In this document: positions 31,878 through 39,482 of the stretch, piece by piece
How the letters are laid out: each line of letters begins with the position of its first letter
How positions within the stretch are numbered: the first letter of the stretch is position 1
IMG/VR virus record: IMGVR_UViG_3300026484_000351
Location: 1-64,000 of that record
Source of the DNA: a virus
DNA length: 64,000 bases
Reading direction: 5' to 3' (one strand)
Notes under the pieces: generated by a model
The model's database searches: none
Seen by the model: the letters and a program-made list of their open reading frames with translations, nothing else
Told to the model about the DNA's origin: nothing
Position numbers and translations under genes: made by a program

Positions 31878-32240
31878 ATGAAAGAAATATGGGCAAAGAT
31901 AATGTTTTTTTTAGAAGGATGCAACTTTTTAGAAGAGATTAAAACGAAAAATGAAAACGATTATAGAAGAAAACAAGAAGCAATAGATAAACTTTATAAA
32001 AAAGATTCCAAAGTTTATACTATGGAAGTATCAGATGATTTTGTAAAAGATACCAGCATAATAAATTCTATTGTTAAAGCAAAAGAAAATATTAAGAAAG
32101 CAAAAGTTAAAAAAGTAGTCAAACCTAAAAGACACTGGTATAATGACACACATTCTCAAAAATTGGTTATTGAGGGTGAAGAAGCCAAGTTACCAAAAAC
32201 TTGGAAAAAAGGGCGTTTGCCTAAAGTTAAAAAGGATTAA
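31878..32240 (+). CDS. Hypothetical basic protein
   Basis: 120 residues, with Lys-rich second half (KAKVKKVVKPKRHWYND...KGRLPKVKKD). Probably binds nucleic acid. It starts after AAAGGAAATAAA. Confidence 0.55.
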   Translation: MKEIWAKIMFFLEGCNFLEEIKTKNENDYRRKQEAIDKLYKKDSKVYTMEVSDDFVKDTSIINSIVKAKENIKKAKVKKVVKPKRHWYNDTHSQKLVIEGEEAKLPKTWKKGRLPKVKKD

Positions 32241-32241
32241 A

Positions 32242-32685
32242 ATGAAAAGTATAAGAAACTTAAAAGAAAATATTGAAGATAAAATGTATAATTTAATGAG
32301 GATTCAAAAAAGAATAGCGAAAAAATGTTATATTGGCAGAGAGTTATCGGTTATAGATACAGATGAAATTATAAATTCTTTATATGTAATAAACATAACA
32401 AACAATAAAAAAATAAGAAAATATCTTAAAAAAGGAAAAATACCAAAAGGCATAAAGTTAGGAAGTTTTAAAACAACTTTGAAAATTGAGTACACATACA
32501 TTATAGAACTTATGTTAAGATTGAATACTGATATATATGGTGTTCAAGATATACTAGATAGTTATAAAGTATTTATATCAACAATTGAATCAGCCAAACA
32601 CCCAGGAAAAGCAGGTTCAACAATAGAAAATGTTAGTTTGTTAATAGATTCCGAAAGATTACAAACAATAAGTAAGATAAAATAG
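32242..32685 (+). CDS. Hypothetical basic helical protein
   Basis: 147 residues from the ATG after AAAAAGGATTAAA (MKSIRNLKENIEDK); the frame from 32143 lies inside the previous gene. Mostly helical, Lys/Ile-rich. One base separates it from the next gene. Confidence 0.58.
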   Translation: MKSIRNLKENIEDKMYNLMRIQKRIAKKCYIGRELSVIDTDEIINSLYVINITNNKKIRKYLKKGKIPKGIKLGSFKTTLKIEYTYIIELMLRLNTDIYGVQDILDSYKVFISTIESAKHPGKAGSTIENVSLLIDSERLQTISKIK

Positions 32686-32686
32686 C

Positions 32687-32995
32687 ATGGCTGAAGCACA
32701 AAACTTAAGCATCAATCTTGATGCTAATTCGATTAATATACTTAAAAAAGTTGATGCTATCCATAGGGATAGTTTAATTAATGTAGGATTAGCACTCGTT
32801 TCAAAAACGGGTTACTATAAAACACTTACAGGAATAGCAGACTCCACTAATGAAAAATTGGATGAGGTCACATCACTTGAAGTTCTTGATGAAGATGGAG
32901 ATAAACCAGTTTCTAAAAAGGCAAGTAAAAAGGCAAAAGCTCAAGAAGCAGAAGCACCGGCTAAAAAACCAGCATCAAGTTGGGATGCTTTTTAA
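32687..32995 (+). CDS. Hypothetical protein with Ala/Lys/Pro tail
   Basis: 102 residues. Helical start, then a low-complexity tail (KKASKKAKAQEAEAPAKKPA) capped by SSWDAF. Such a tail with a short aromatic/acidic tip often mediates protein contacts. Function unknown. Confidence 0.58.
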   Translation: MAEAQNLSINLDANSINILKKVDAIHRDSLINVGLALVSKTGYYKTLTGIADSTNEKLDEVTSLEVLDEDGDKPVSKKASKKAKAQEAEAPAKKPASSWDAF

Positions 32996-33018
32996 AAAAC
33001 TCTAGATTTTATCTTTCT

Positions 33019-33039
33019 TTAAGGTTATTATGTTATAAT
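33019..33039 (+). promoter_or_regulatory. Phage 21-base promoter, copy 8
   Basis: TTAAGGTTATT then ATGTTATAAT; -10 box 33034-33039. This is close to the consensus. Confidence 0.78.
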
Positions 33040-33066
33040 TATACTATTTAAAAAGAAGGATAGAAA

Positions 33067-33285
33067 ATGTCAGAATTAATAAAAACAACAACACCAGAAT
33101 TACAAGAATTAGAAAAAGATTATAAAGAAACAATGAGTAGTCCTTGGGATATGTATAATAATTTATCTTGGAATGAGGTAATTTGTACATTTAATAAAAA
33201 AGGTTACGAAGTAGCAAAAGAATTAATTAGAAGAAGTGATATAACTGCTTATAGAAGAGAAGAAGCTGCCTGTGGGTGTATATAA
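33067..33285 (+). CDS. Hypothetical protein
   Basis: 72 residues, acidic helical start, ending EEAACGCI. The stop overlaps the next ATG. Function unknown. Confidence 0.55.
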   Translation: MSELIKTTTPELQELEKDYKETMSSPWDMYNNLSWNEVICTFNKKGYEVAKELIRRSDITAYRREEAACGCI

Positions 33286-33443
33286 TGGAAATAACAAAAA
33301 GCTTTATAGCACTTATGAATATTAGGAACAAAGTTGTTAATGCTGGCATTTTGAATAGAAATTTATCAGACGGCGGAATTGAATGTATGGTTGAAGATTA
33401 TGGATATACTTATACTAAAAATTATTTGAAAGGACTTTTATGA
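33285..33443 (+). CDS. Hypothetical small protein
   Basis: 52 residues (MEITKSFIALMNIRNKVVNA...YTKNYLKGLL). It overlaps both neighbours by one to four bases, which supports that it is real. Function unknown. Confidence 0.55.
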   Translation: MEITKSFIALMNIRNKVVNAGILNRNLSDGGIECMVEDYGYTYTKNYLKGLL

Positions 33444-33793
33444 TATTATATTTACCAGGTGTAGAAAATATAGAAACGAATACCTTTGGTGAATATTTAT
33501 GGCAAGTTGATAGTACAGATATTGTTGAAATAAAATGTACAGATAGACTTAGACAAGGTCCACCTAAAATTGTAAATGGATATTTTGGTGATGATGATGG
33601 ATATAGAACTGGTTGGAATATTGATATAATGCACTATATTATGGAAGTATATACTTCAAAAGGCAAAAAAGAAATATATTTTAATGAACCATTTGCGAGA
33701 AGCCAAGCAATTAATGAAATAGCAGACCGCATGCAAAATAAAAATTTAAATGATAAAAATAATGATTTTTATTTAAAAAATAAAAAAAATTAG
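33440..33793 (+). CDS. Hypothetical protein
   Basis: 117 residues, beta-rich start (MILYLPGVENIETNTFGEYL) with Asp/Gly-rich GYFGDDDGYRTGW, and a Lys/Asn tail. Translationally coupled to the gene before it (ATGA overlap). Confidence 0.55.
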   Translation: MILYLPGVENIETNTFGEYLWQVDSTDIVEIKCTDRLRQGPPKIVNGYFGDDDGYRTGWNIDIMHYIMEVYTSKGKKEIYFNEPFARSQAINEIADRMQNKNLNDKNNDFYLKNKKN

Positions 33794-33818
33794 CTGAGGC
33801 TTTTTAAAAAGGAATATA

Positions 33819-34058
33819 ATGGAAAATTTAGGAGAAGATTTAAGAGATTATTTTTATGATGAAAATAATGTAGATTTACAAGTTGAAACTGATGAAGATG
33901 AAATTACTGTTTATTTGGATTTACCAAGTACAGACAATTATGATAATCATATAACTGAAATAGAAAGATTTTTTAAATTTAGTGAATATGATGTTGAAGA
34001 TTATGAAATTGACGGAGATTATGAAGGTATAATCACTGTAACATATATAGGAGAATAA
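33819..34058 (+). CDS. Hypothetical acidic protein
   Basis: 79 residues, about one third Asp/Glu, with alternating beta-like segments. The strong negative charge could mimic DNA, but no known DNA mimic is recognised. Confidence 0.55.
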   Translation: MENLGEDLRDYFYDENNVDLQVETDEDEITVYLDLPSTDNYDNHITEIERFFKFSEYDVEDYEIDGDYEGIITVTYIGE

Positions 34059-34059
34059 A

Positions 34060-34368
34060 ATGATAATTGATTATTTAATTATGGGATTTATTCTTATATT
34101 GGGAACTTTATTTGTTGGTTTTTTGCTTGGACTTAAAAAACCAATTGATTCAGATAAGTATTTTCAAGCAATGTTTACAGGATATGAAGAATCAAAATTA
34201 AGATGGCTTTGGAAAACTTTAATATTTGGTGTTGAATATATTGTGGGTGTTCTTATATTATTCATTATCAATACTACTTTTTATCCTGCAGATTTAATTA
34301 GAACAATTATTAAATATTTATTCGTTAGTTCAAATGACACAGAATCAAAAACGCCAAAAGCTAATTAG
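34060..34368 (+). CDS. Two-span membrane protein
   Basis: 102 residues with hydrophobic spans near 3-23 and 55-75 and a positively charged loop with KWLWKTL-like aromatics between them. It starts one base after the previous stop. Function unknown. Confidence 0.58.
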   Translation: MIIDYLIMGFILILGTLFVGFLLGLKKPIDSDKYFQAMFTGYEESKLRWLWKTLIFGVEYIVGVLILFIINTTFYPADLIRTIIKYLFVSSNDTESKTPKAN

Positions 34369-34618
34369 TTTAATTTTTGGTGGTAAAAATCTTCTCAACC
34401 AAAGTCAAATTGATATTTTAGTTCAAGAAATTACAGTCAATAAAAGCAAAGATTACTCGGATAAAATTTATTTGACTTATAATGATTTGGCAGAACAATT
34501 TAAATATTTTGGGCCTGAAATAAGTTTATCAAGAATGAAAAAAAGACAACACCTCGTTCTTAATTATGAAACACTTATTAAAAATGTTGAGACAAAGTTG
34601 CCGGAATTTTTTATTTAA
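34334..34618 (+). CDS. Hypothetical protein with PE-type tail
   Basis: 94 residues, overlapping the membrane gene by 35 bases, so the start is not certain. It ends ETKLPEFFI, the same kind of tail as the small genes at 40-49 kb. Confidence 0.55.
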   Translation: MTQNQKRQKLISLIFGGKNLLNQSQIDILVQEITVNKSKDYSDKIYLTYNDLAEQFKYFGPEISLSRMKKRQHLVLNYETLIKNVETKLPEFFI

Positions 34619-34804
34619 AGAAGAATAGACTTTTCACACAATGAAAATGTTTAAACAGCAAATGTGGTACAAAAATTAGATTAAATTACGAGAAAAACTT
34701 ATAAGTTAAACTGACTTAGAAATGTATTAGAAACAAGAATAAAAAAGAGAACCAGAATATGTCTTAAGTAAAAAAGATAGATATATTGAAACTAAAAATT
34801 AAAG
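34619..34804 (+). pseudogene. Coding-like spacer with four TAA/TAG
   Basis: From an ATG at 34641 one frame reads MKMFKQQMWYKN, TAG, IKLREKLIS, TAA, TDLEMY, TAG, KQE, TAA, KREPEYVLSKKDRYIETKN, TAA, ending 24 bases before the next ATG and just before its ribosome site. No frameshift is needed. It is a broken small gene or one read through its stops. Confidence 0.4.
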
Positions 34805-34827
34805 ATACAATATAAAAGGAAAGAAAA

Positions 34828-35262
34828 ATGTCACTTTTAGAAGATATTAAGAAAGCACAATTACAAGCAAGAAAAGAAAAAGATAAATTTAGAGCAGGCG
34901 TATTGACTTGTTTATACGGTGAAGTAAGTATTATAGGCAAAAATGAGGGTAATAGAGAAACTACTGACGAAGAATGTATTAGGATTGTTACCAAATTTAA
35001 AAAAGGTGTTGAAGAAAACATTAGATTAAAAAGAGATTCTGGGTGTAATGCAAGAGACCTTGCTAAATTTTTTCAAGAAATAGAATTTTATAATACTTTT
35101 CTTCCACAGCAAATGACTAAAGATGAATTAACAGAATACATTAAAAAAACTATTGCACTTGGTGCTAATAATATTGGAGCGGTAATGAAAGTTATGAAAG
35201 CTGAAATTAATGGATTATATGATGGGAAAATGGCTTCAGAGTTAATCAAAAAGTTACTATAA
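34828..35262 (+). CDS. GatB/YqeY-domain protein
   Basis: 144 residues. SLLEDIKKAQLQARKEKDKF, EECIRIVTKFKKGVEENI, IEFYNTFLPQQMTKDELTEY and IGAVMKVMKAEINGLYDGKM match the YqeY family. That domain also ends GatB, the subunit that amidates Glu-tRNA-Gln and Asp-tRNA-Asn. Free-standing YqeY has no firm function but probably binds tRNA. A link to Gln decoding is tempting given the TAA/TAG pattern in this window, but is speculation. Confidence 0.78.
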   Translation: MSLLEDIKKAQLQARKEKDKFRAGVLTCLYGEVSIIGKNEGNRETTDEECIRIVTKFKKGVEENIRLKRDSGCNARDLAKFFQEIEFYNTFLPQQMTKDELTEYIKKTIALGANNIGAVMKVMKAEINGLYDGKMASELIKKLL

Positions 35263-35302
35263 ATTTAAGTAAGATTACTATATAATAAATAAAAGGAAAT
35301 TA

Positions 35303-36166
35303 ATGGAAACAGTTTACGGAATAGATTACACAAAACCAGAAGTTATGTTACTTCAAGAAACAGGATTGGGTGTACCTGAAATGGCCGCAAGGACTTGTTA
35401 TGACTCTTTTAATGCATCAGAAAATGAATGTATACCGAGATTAAATAATGCCATTAAAGCTCAGGATCTGACAGCGGCAACTCATTATTTAACCGAAGTT
35501 AATAATATTGAACACTCAGAATTACTTGATACTTTAGCTTGGACTCACTTCCATCACAGCATACTAGAACATACAAATTTATCATTTTTAATTAAAGGCA
35601 CTTCTAGAGGGGTTCTTCAGGAGCATGCTAGACACAGAATCCAAAATATATCTGTAAGAAGTACAAGATACACAATGAGCGGAATTATTAATGCATTTGC
35701 TGCAACAGTTAAAGAATCTTCAGGAAAAAATGCTTTTATTAGTTTGGTTTTGCCAATGAATATGTTTGTGACTTCGGATGATAGTTATAACAGAATAGAA
35801 ATTGGTGGAATATTTGACAAATTGATGTATCAATATAGATTACTTGGTAGAGAAAAATTTATGGAGATAGCAGTAGCAAAATCTAGTTTAGATTATGTTA
35901 ATAGTACAGAGCCTTATGCAATTAAATTTCAATTACTTCAAGATGGTAAGAAAAAAAGAAATGTTGGAGATGCGCTTAAGCACATCGTCACGGATAACTG
36001 GAAGGTTGATATGATTGTTACCATGAACCTAAGAGGATTAAAAAATTATTTCAATTTAAGAGATAGTGGAGCAGCATTTTTTCAAATAAGATGGTTAGCA
36101 AAAGCAATGAAAGAAGTTACACCTTCAAAGTATTTGGATCTGATAGTAAGAAACAAAGGTAAATAA
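35303..36166 (+). CDS. thyX: FAD-dependent thymidylate synthase
   Basis: 287 residues with the ThyX signature RHRIQNISVRS at 110-120 (R-H-R-x7-S), preceded by HHSILEHTNLSF. It makes dTMP from dUMP with FAD and a folate, feeding the AT-rich phage genome. C-terminal LRGLKNYFNLR and FFQIRWLAKAM also fit. TATAAT at about 35279-35284 may be its promoter. Confidence 0.92.
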   Translation: METVYGIDYTKPEVMLLQETGLGVPEMAARTCYDSFNASENECIPRLNNAIKAQDLTAATHYLTEVNNIEHSELLDTLAWTHFHHSILEHTNLSFLIKGTSRGVLQEHARHRIQNISVRSTRYTMSGIINAFAATVKESSGKNAFISLVLPMNMFVTSDDSYNRIEIGGIFDKLMYQYRLLGREKFMEIAVAKSSLDYVNSTEPYAIKFQLLQDGKKKRNVGDALKHIVTDNWKVDMIVTMNLRGLKNYFNLRDSGAAFFQIRWLAKAMKEVTPSKYLDLIVRNKGK

Positions 36167-36199
36167 TGTAAGATAATAAAATCGTCTGTTAAAAAGTGA

Positions 36200-36394
36200 A
36201 TGAAAGTGTTGTGTAGATGCAAACATCAAATAACAATAGGTAACATCCAAGCAATAAAGATGATTTCTATTATGGATTTTTTGGGATATGTTTGTCATAT
36301 AAATGGCAAAAATAGGGTAATTTTCACAGACAGAAAACATAGTTTTTGTGAAGAATCTGAAAGAAAAGATAAAAGGGAAAATAATGAAATATAA
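36200..36394 (+). CDS. Doubtful small protein
   Basis: 64 residues (MKVLCRCKHQITIGNIQAIK...) with no ribosome site at the ATG, overlapping the next gene by 11 bases. The middle (ISIMDFLGYVCHINGKNR) looks coding. A remnant is as likely as a gene. Confidence 0.35.
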   Translation: MKVLCRCKHQITIGNIQAIKMISIMDFLGYVCHINGKNRVIFTDRKHSFCEESERKDKRENNEI

Positions 36395-37079
36395 AACATT
36401 TGAAAGTTTGTTAAATACTTGTAAAAAATTATATGAAGATGGTAGCAAAAAAGATGAACAATTAACTAAAGCATTTGGTGGTGATACTACTATATTACAA
36501 GACTGGTGGGATAATTCAATAGTAGATATTCTTAATTCAATATCAAATGAATTTGGATTAGACACAGAAAATGATAATACAATCGATTGGTTATTCTGGG
36601 ATAGTATGTGCGGATATGATATGAACAATAGATATTTAAGTTTTAATGTAGATGGAATTGAATATGTTGGCTCTCCCAAAAATGTTTACTTAGATTTGAA
36701 TAATATGTTAGATGAAAGATTAGGGATAACAAAAGTAAATAGTGAACCGAAAAAATACGAAATTGATAAAGATTATAAAGAAGAAAAAATTGAAACTCAT
36801 TTTATACAGACAAAAGAAATAAAAGATGTTTTAAACGGTGAAACTGTTAAAGAAACCCCAAGAGAAAGAATTATTAGATATTTTATATCGGCCGGGATAG
36901 AAGTATTACAAAAAATAACAGATTTTCCTAAAGAGACTGTCTTAAGTGCTGAGATAAATGTAGATAATTTGTATGACGAAATTAAAGAGTTAGGTTACGA
37001 TAAACAACTTTTTAGAATTAATCTTTTAGATGTAAAGACTTTAAATAACAAATATAATATAGATTATATAAAGCTTTAA
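36384..37079 (+). CDS. Hypothetical protein
   Basis: 231 residues from the ATG after AAAAGGGAAAATA (MKYKTFESLLNTCKKLYEDG). Acidic; the N-terminal half has many Trp and Asp (LQDWWDNSIVD, WLFWDSMCGYD); the C-terminal 70 residues look like a separate helical domain. No family recognised. Confidence 0.6.
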   Translation: MKYKTFESLLNTCKKLYEDGSKKDEQLTKAFGGDTTILQDWWDNSIVDILNSISNEFGLDTENDNTIDWLFWDSMCGYDMNNRYLSFNVDGIEYVGSPKNVYLDLNNMLDERLGITKVNSEPKKYEIDKDYKEEKIETHFIQTKEIKDVLNGETVKETPRERIIRYFISAGIEVLQKITDFPKETVLSAEINVDNLYDEIKELGYDKQLFRINLLDVKTLNNKYNIDYIKL

Positions 37080-37080
37080 A

Positions 37081-37461
37081 ATGATAATAGAAAAGAAAGA
37101 AGTTAAAACAGTATGTGATTGCTGTTTAAAAGAATTAACAGATATTGATATATGGGCAAATAACGAAAGTTTTCGAGAACTGTACTTAAAACGAACACAA
37201 GATAATATTGATTTATGCTATACTTGTGCTGGTAAAATATTTTATAGAGAAGTTCAACAAAAAGTTCCAACTGAAAAAATGCGGGAATGGATAAAAAGTC
37301 TTAGAAAAGTGGAAGGCTCAAACTTAGTTGAAAGTGCTGGTGAAACGGGAAATAGGGAGAATGACAATTGTTCAAAGGAAATATTAGTTAAATCTAGTCC
37401 AAACAGTTCAAGTAATTCATTAAAGTCAATTGATGACCCGAAAAGTATAAAGGATTTATAA
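37081..37461 (+). CDS. Zinc-finger-like protein
   Basis: 126 residues. CDCC at 12-15 and CYTC near 46-49 form a plausible zinc site; the last 50 residues are Ser/Asn-rich and probably disordered. Its stop overlaps the CYTH gene start. Confidence 0.58.
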   Translation: MIIEKKEVKTVCDCCLKELTDIDIWANNESFRELYLKRTQDNIDLCYTCAGKIFYREVQQKVPTEKMREWIKSLRKVEGSNLVESAGETGNRENDNCSKEILVKSSPNSSSNSLKSIDDPKSIKDL

Positions 37462-37934
37462 TGGGGATAGAAATAGAAAGAAAATTTTTAGTTAAAATGA
37501 AAAAAGGGCCAATGATAAGTAATAGAAAATATGAAATAACTCAAGGTTACATTTTAAATTTACCTGAAAAAGTTATAAGAATTAGAATATTTGATAATAG
37601 TACAGCTTATATAACTATTAAAGGTAAAAATGAAAATATGACAAGACCAGAATATGAGTATAATATTCCCTGCGCAGAGGGTGCAGAACTTATAAAAGTA
37701 ATGTGTACAGATATTATCACTAAAACGAGATATATATGCAATGTGAAAAATAGTAAATGGGAAGTTGATTTTTTCCACGGAGATAATGAAGGTTTAATTG
37801 TCGCAGAAATTGAGTTAAAAGATGAAGATGATCCTATAGATTACCCAGAGTGGATAGGAAAAGAAGTAACTGGCAAGAAGAAATATTATAACAATAATTT
37901 AATTAAAAATCCTTATAAAGATTGGAGTAAATAA
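37461..37934 (+). CDS. CYTH-domain triphosphate tunnel protein
   Basis: 157 residues. The signature EIERKFLV opens the protein, then ITQGYIL, VIRIRIFDNSTAYITIKG, a central Arg/Lys-Glu ladder, and EVDFFHG...LIVAEIELKDED. CYTH enzymes bind triphosphates in a beta tunnel; activities include triphosphatase, thiamine-triphosphatase and class IV adenylate cyclase. In a phage it may act on nucleotide or RNA 5' triphosphates. Genes on both sides overlap it by one base. Confidence 0.85.
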   Translation: MGIEIERKFLVKMKKGPMISNRKYEITQGYILNLPEKVIRIRIFDNSTAYITIKGKNENMTRPEYEYNIPCAEGAELIKVMCTDIITKTRYICNVKNSKWEVDFFHGDNEGLIVAEIELKDEDDPIDYPEWIGKEVTGKKKYYNNNLIKNPYKDWSK

Positions 37935-38176
37935 TGGAAGTTTATGCAGATAAACTAGGCATTCCACTAAATGTCGGAGATAGAGTTATAATAGCCAGTG
38001 GTGAAACACAAGATTCTTCTATTTATTTAGGAACAGTTAGTGAATTATCTGTATCAAGATATGGTTCAAAACAAGTTAAAGTAAAAAAAGATGGTGGTTC
38101 AATAAATAAAAGAGAACCTGAAGATGTTTTAAGTTTAGTTATTTATGGGAATAATTGTCCCGAAGTTTTTATATAG
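37934..38176 (+). CDS. Small beta-barrel-like protein with PE-type tail
   Basis: 80 residues. LNVGDRVIIASGE, YLGTVSELS and SKQVKVKKDGG look like a KOW/SH3-type barrel. It ends NNCPEVFI. It illustrates the likely common build of the PE-tailed genes: a small barrel plus the tail. Confidence 0.58.
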   Translation: MEVYADKLGIPLNVGDRVIIASGETQDSSIYLGTVSELSVSRYGSKQVKVKKDGGSINKREPEDVLSLVIYGNNCPEVFI

Positions 38177-38184
38177 GAGATAAT

Positions 38185-38526
38185 ATGGCAGATATTTTAA
38201 GTCAAGATGAAATTAATGCTCTTTTAGATATTCCTGATGAAAACTCAGGTGAACCAGATTTTGGTTCACCTGAGTTTAAAAAATTATCAGATGCTTTTAA
38301 CAAAGCATTTCACAAAGTATTTAAGAGAACAGATTTTTATAGAGAAAAAGTGGAACAGAGTGGTTATATTCCTAGAATCCGGGGAACAAATCCTAAAGAT
38401 ATGATGGACAGTTTAAAGTGCGAAGAAGAATATTTTCAGAGTACATTAAAGAATTATAAAAAATTTAAAGAATTTCACAAGAAATTTAAGAAGATAGCAG
38501 ATGAACAACCTGAAATTTTTATTTAG
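38185..38526 (+). CDS. FliM-N-like protein with PE-type tail
   Basis: 113 residues from the ATG after ATAGGAGATAAT; the frame from 38155 overlaps the previous gene. Its first 16 residues, MADILSQDEINALLDI, match the N-terminal peptide of flagellar switch protein FliM (SQ-x-E-I-D-x-L-L), which binds phosphorylated CheY. The rest is helical, is not FliM, and ends EQPEIFI. A 16-bp perfect hairpin lies just after the FliM-like part. Possible CheY sponge; inferred. Confidence 0.6.
   Translation: MADILSQDEINALLDIPDENSGEPDFGSPEFKKLSDAFNKAFHKVFKRTDFYREKVEQSGYIPRIRGTNPKDMMDSLKCEEEYFQSTLKNYKKFKEFHKKFKKIADEQPEIFI
38241..38277 (+). repeat. 16-bp perfect inverted repeat inside a gene
   Basis: AAACTCAGGTGAACCA (38241-38256), loop of five, then its exact complement (38262-38277). 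It encodes residues about 20-31 of the FliM-N-like protein. The strongest hairpin seen in the window. Confidence 0.9.
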
Positions 38527-38620
38527 GAAAATAACCACAAGATATTTATAACTATATAAAAGAGACATTTAAAATAAAAACTAGAGATTTGTATCTAAAA
38601 GTTAGTAATTTAATATTAAA

Positions 38621-38641
38621 TTAAGATTAATATGTTATAAT
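38621..38641 (+). promoter_or_regulatory. Phage 21-base promoter, copy 9
   Basis: TTAAGATTAAT then ATGTTATAAT; -10 box 38636-38641. Confidence 0.78.
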
Positions 38642-38666
38642 TATATAAACAAAAAAAGGATATAAT

Positions 38667-38864
38667 ATGGCATTTAGTTACAAAGATTTAATGAGAAGCA
38701 TCAAAGCAACACAAGCAAACATTGATGAGATTCAAGAACAAATTAGTTTATGTGATAGTGAATACGAATTGGCTCAATTAACAGCAGAGTTAGACCATTA
38801 TGAAACTCAATTAAAGGTAACTGAAGATTATATTGATCGAATAGTGGCTAGAGGAAGATATTAG
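38667..38864 (+). CDS. Small coiled-coil protein
   Basis: 65 residues, a helical hairpin by pattern (IDEIQEQISLCDSEYELAQL...ELDHYETQLKV). It follows a phage promoter. Function unknown. Confidence 0.58.
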   Translation: MAFSYKDLMRSIKATQANIDEIQEQISLCDSEYELAQLTAELDHYETQLKVTEDYIDRIVARGRY

Positions 38865-39181
38865 TGTTTCTCTTCCACTTGAAATTACCTAAATTGAGAA
38901 AATCGGTTATAATCGGAAAAACATGGATAAGGTTTTTTGAAACCTTAAAAGAAGAACAAATATATCAGAACTGAAGTAATATTATCGGTAGAACTATTTA
39001 ATAGAAGATTATTCAAGAGATATACCACACAGCATTACGAGGAGATTTATACAAAAATAATGTTACTTAAACTTTTGTATTAGCACAAGATGCTAAAGTT
39101 GTAATTGAGTGTGTATTGGTTAGAGGAACAAATGAAAATTTGCAACTTTAATAAGCAATTCGATTAATACTCCAAAATAGA
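38865..39181 (+). pseudogene. Coding-like spacer with in-frame stops
   Basis: One frame reads WIRFFETLKEEQIYQN, TGA, SNIIGRTI, TAA TAG, KIIQEIYHTALRGDLYKNNV and T, TAA, then TFVLAQDAKVVIECVLVRGT, NENLQL, TAA TAA, AIRLILQNRK. The long clean run from KIIQ to ENLQL strongly suggests former or hidden coding. No start with a ribosome site is seen. Nothing else is found in this 327-base gap. Confidence 0.42.
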
Positions 39182-39191
39182 AAGGAAAAAT

Positions 39192-39464
39192 ATGTCTAAA
39201 AACTCATGGGTAGTAATTATTGGTGGAGGTTTAATAGGGTTAGGTTTGGGTGTAATGGGAATAACTTTTAATATGCCATTATGGTGGTTTTTAAATTTAC
39301 CATTAATTATGTTATTAAATCAGTTTAGCGGAGAAATAGGTGACTTTTTCTCAGATTGGTACAACGATATCATAAAAGGTGAGGTAGTAAATATAATTAT
39401 TCCCAGAGAAGAGATTAAAGAAAAGCGAAAAGAACAAGCAAAATCTAAGAAAAAATATATTTAA
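39192..39464 (+). CDS. Membrane protein with basic tail
   Basis: 90 residues with two hydrophobic spans (VVIIGGGLIGLGLGVMGITF; FLNLPLIMLLN), then a charged tail ending KSKKKYI. Begins after GAAAGGAAAAAT. Confidence 0.58.
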   Translation: MSKNSWVVIIGGGLIGLGLGVMGITFNMPLWWFLNLPLIMLLNQFSGEIGDFFSDWYNDIIKGEVVNIIIPREEIKEKRKEQAKSKKKYI

Positions 39465-39482
39465 CAGAAAAGGAAAGAAAGA

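Noticed and set aside
36125-36679. 184-residue minus-strand frame
   Set aside because: It lies antisense to thyX and the next gene, has no ribosome site, and is rich in Ser, Phe, Tyr and Leu as expected for a reverse shadow of AT-rich coding DNA.
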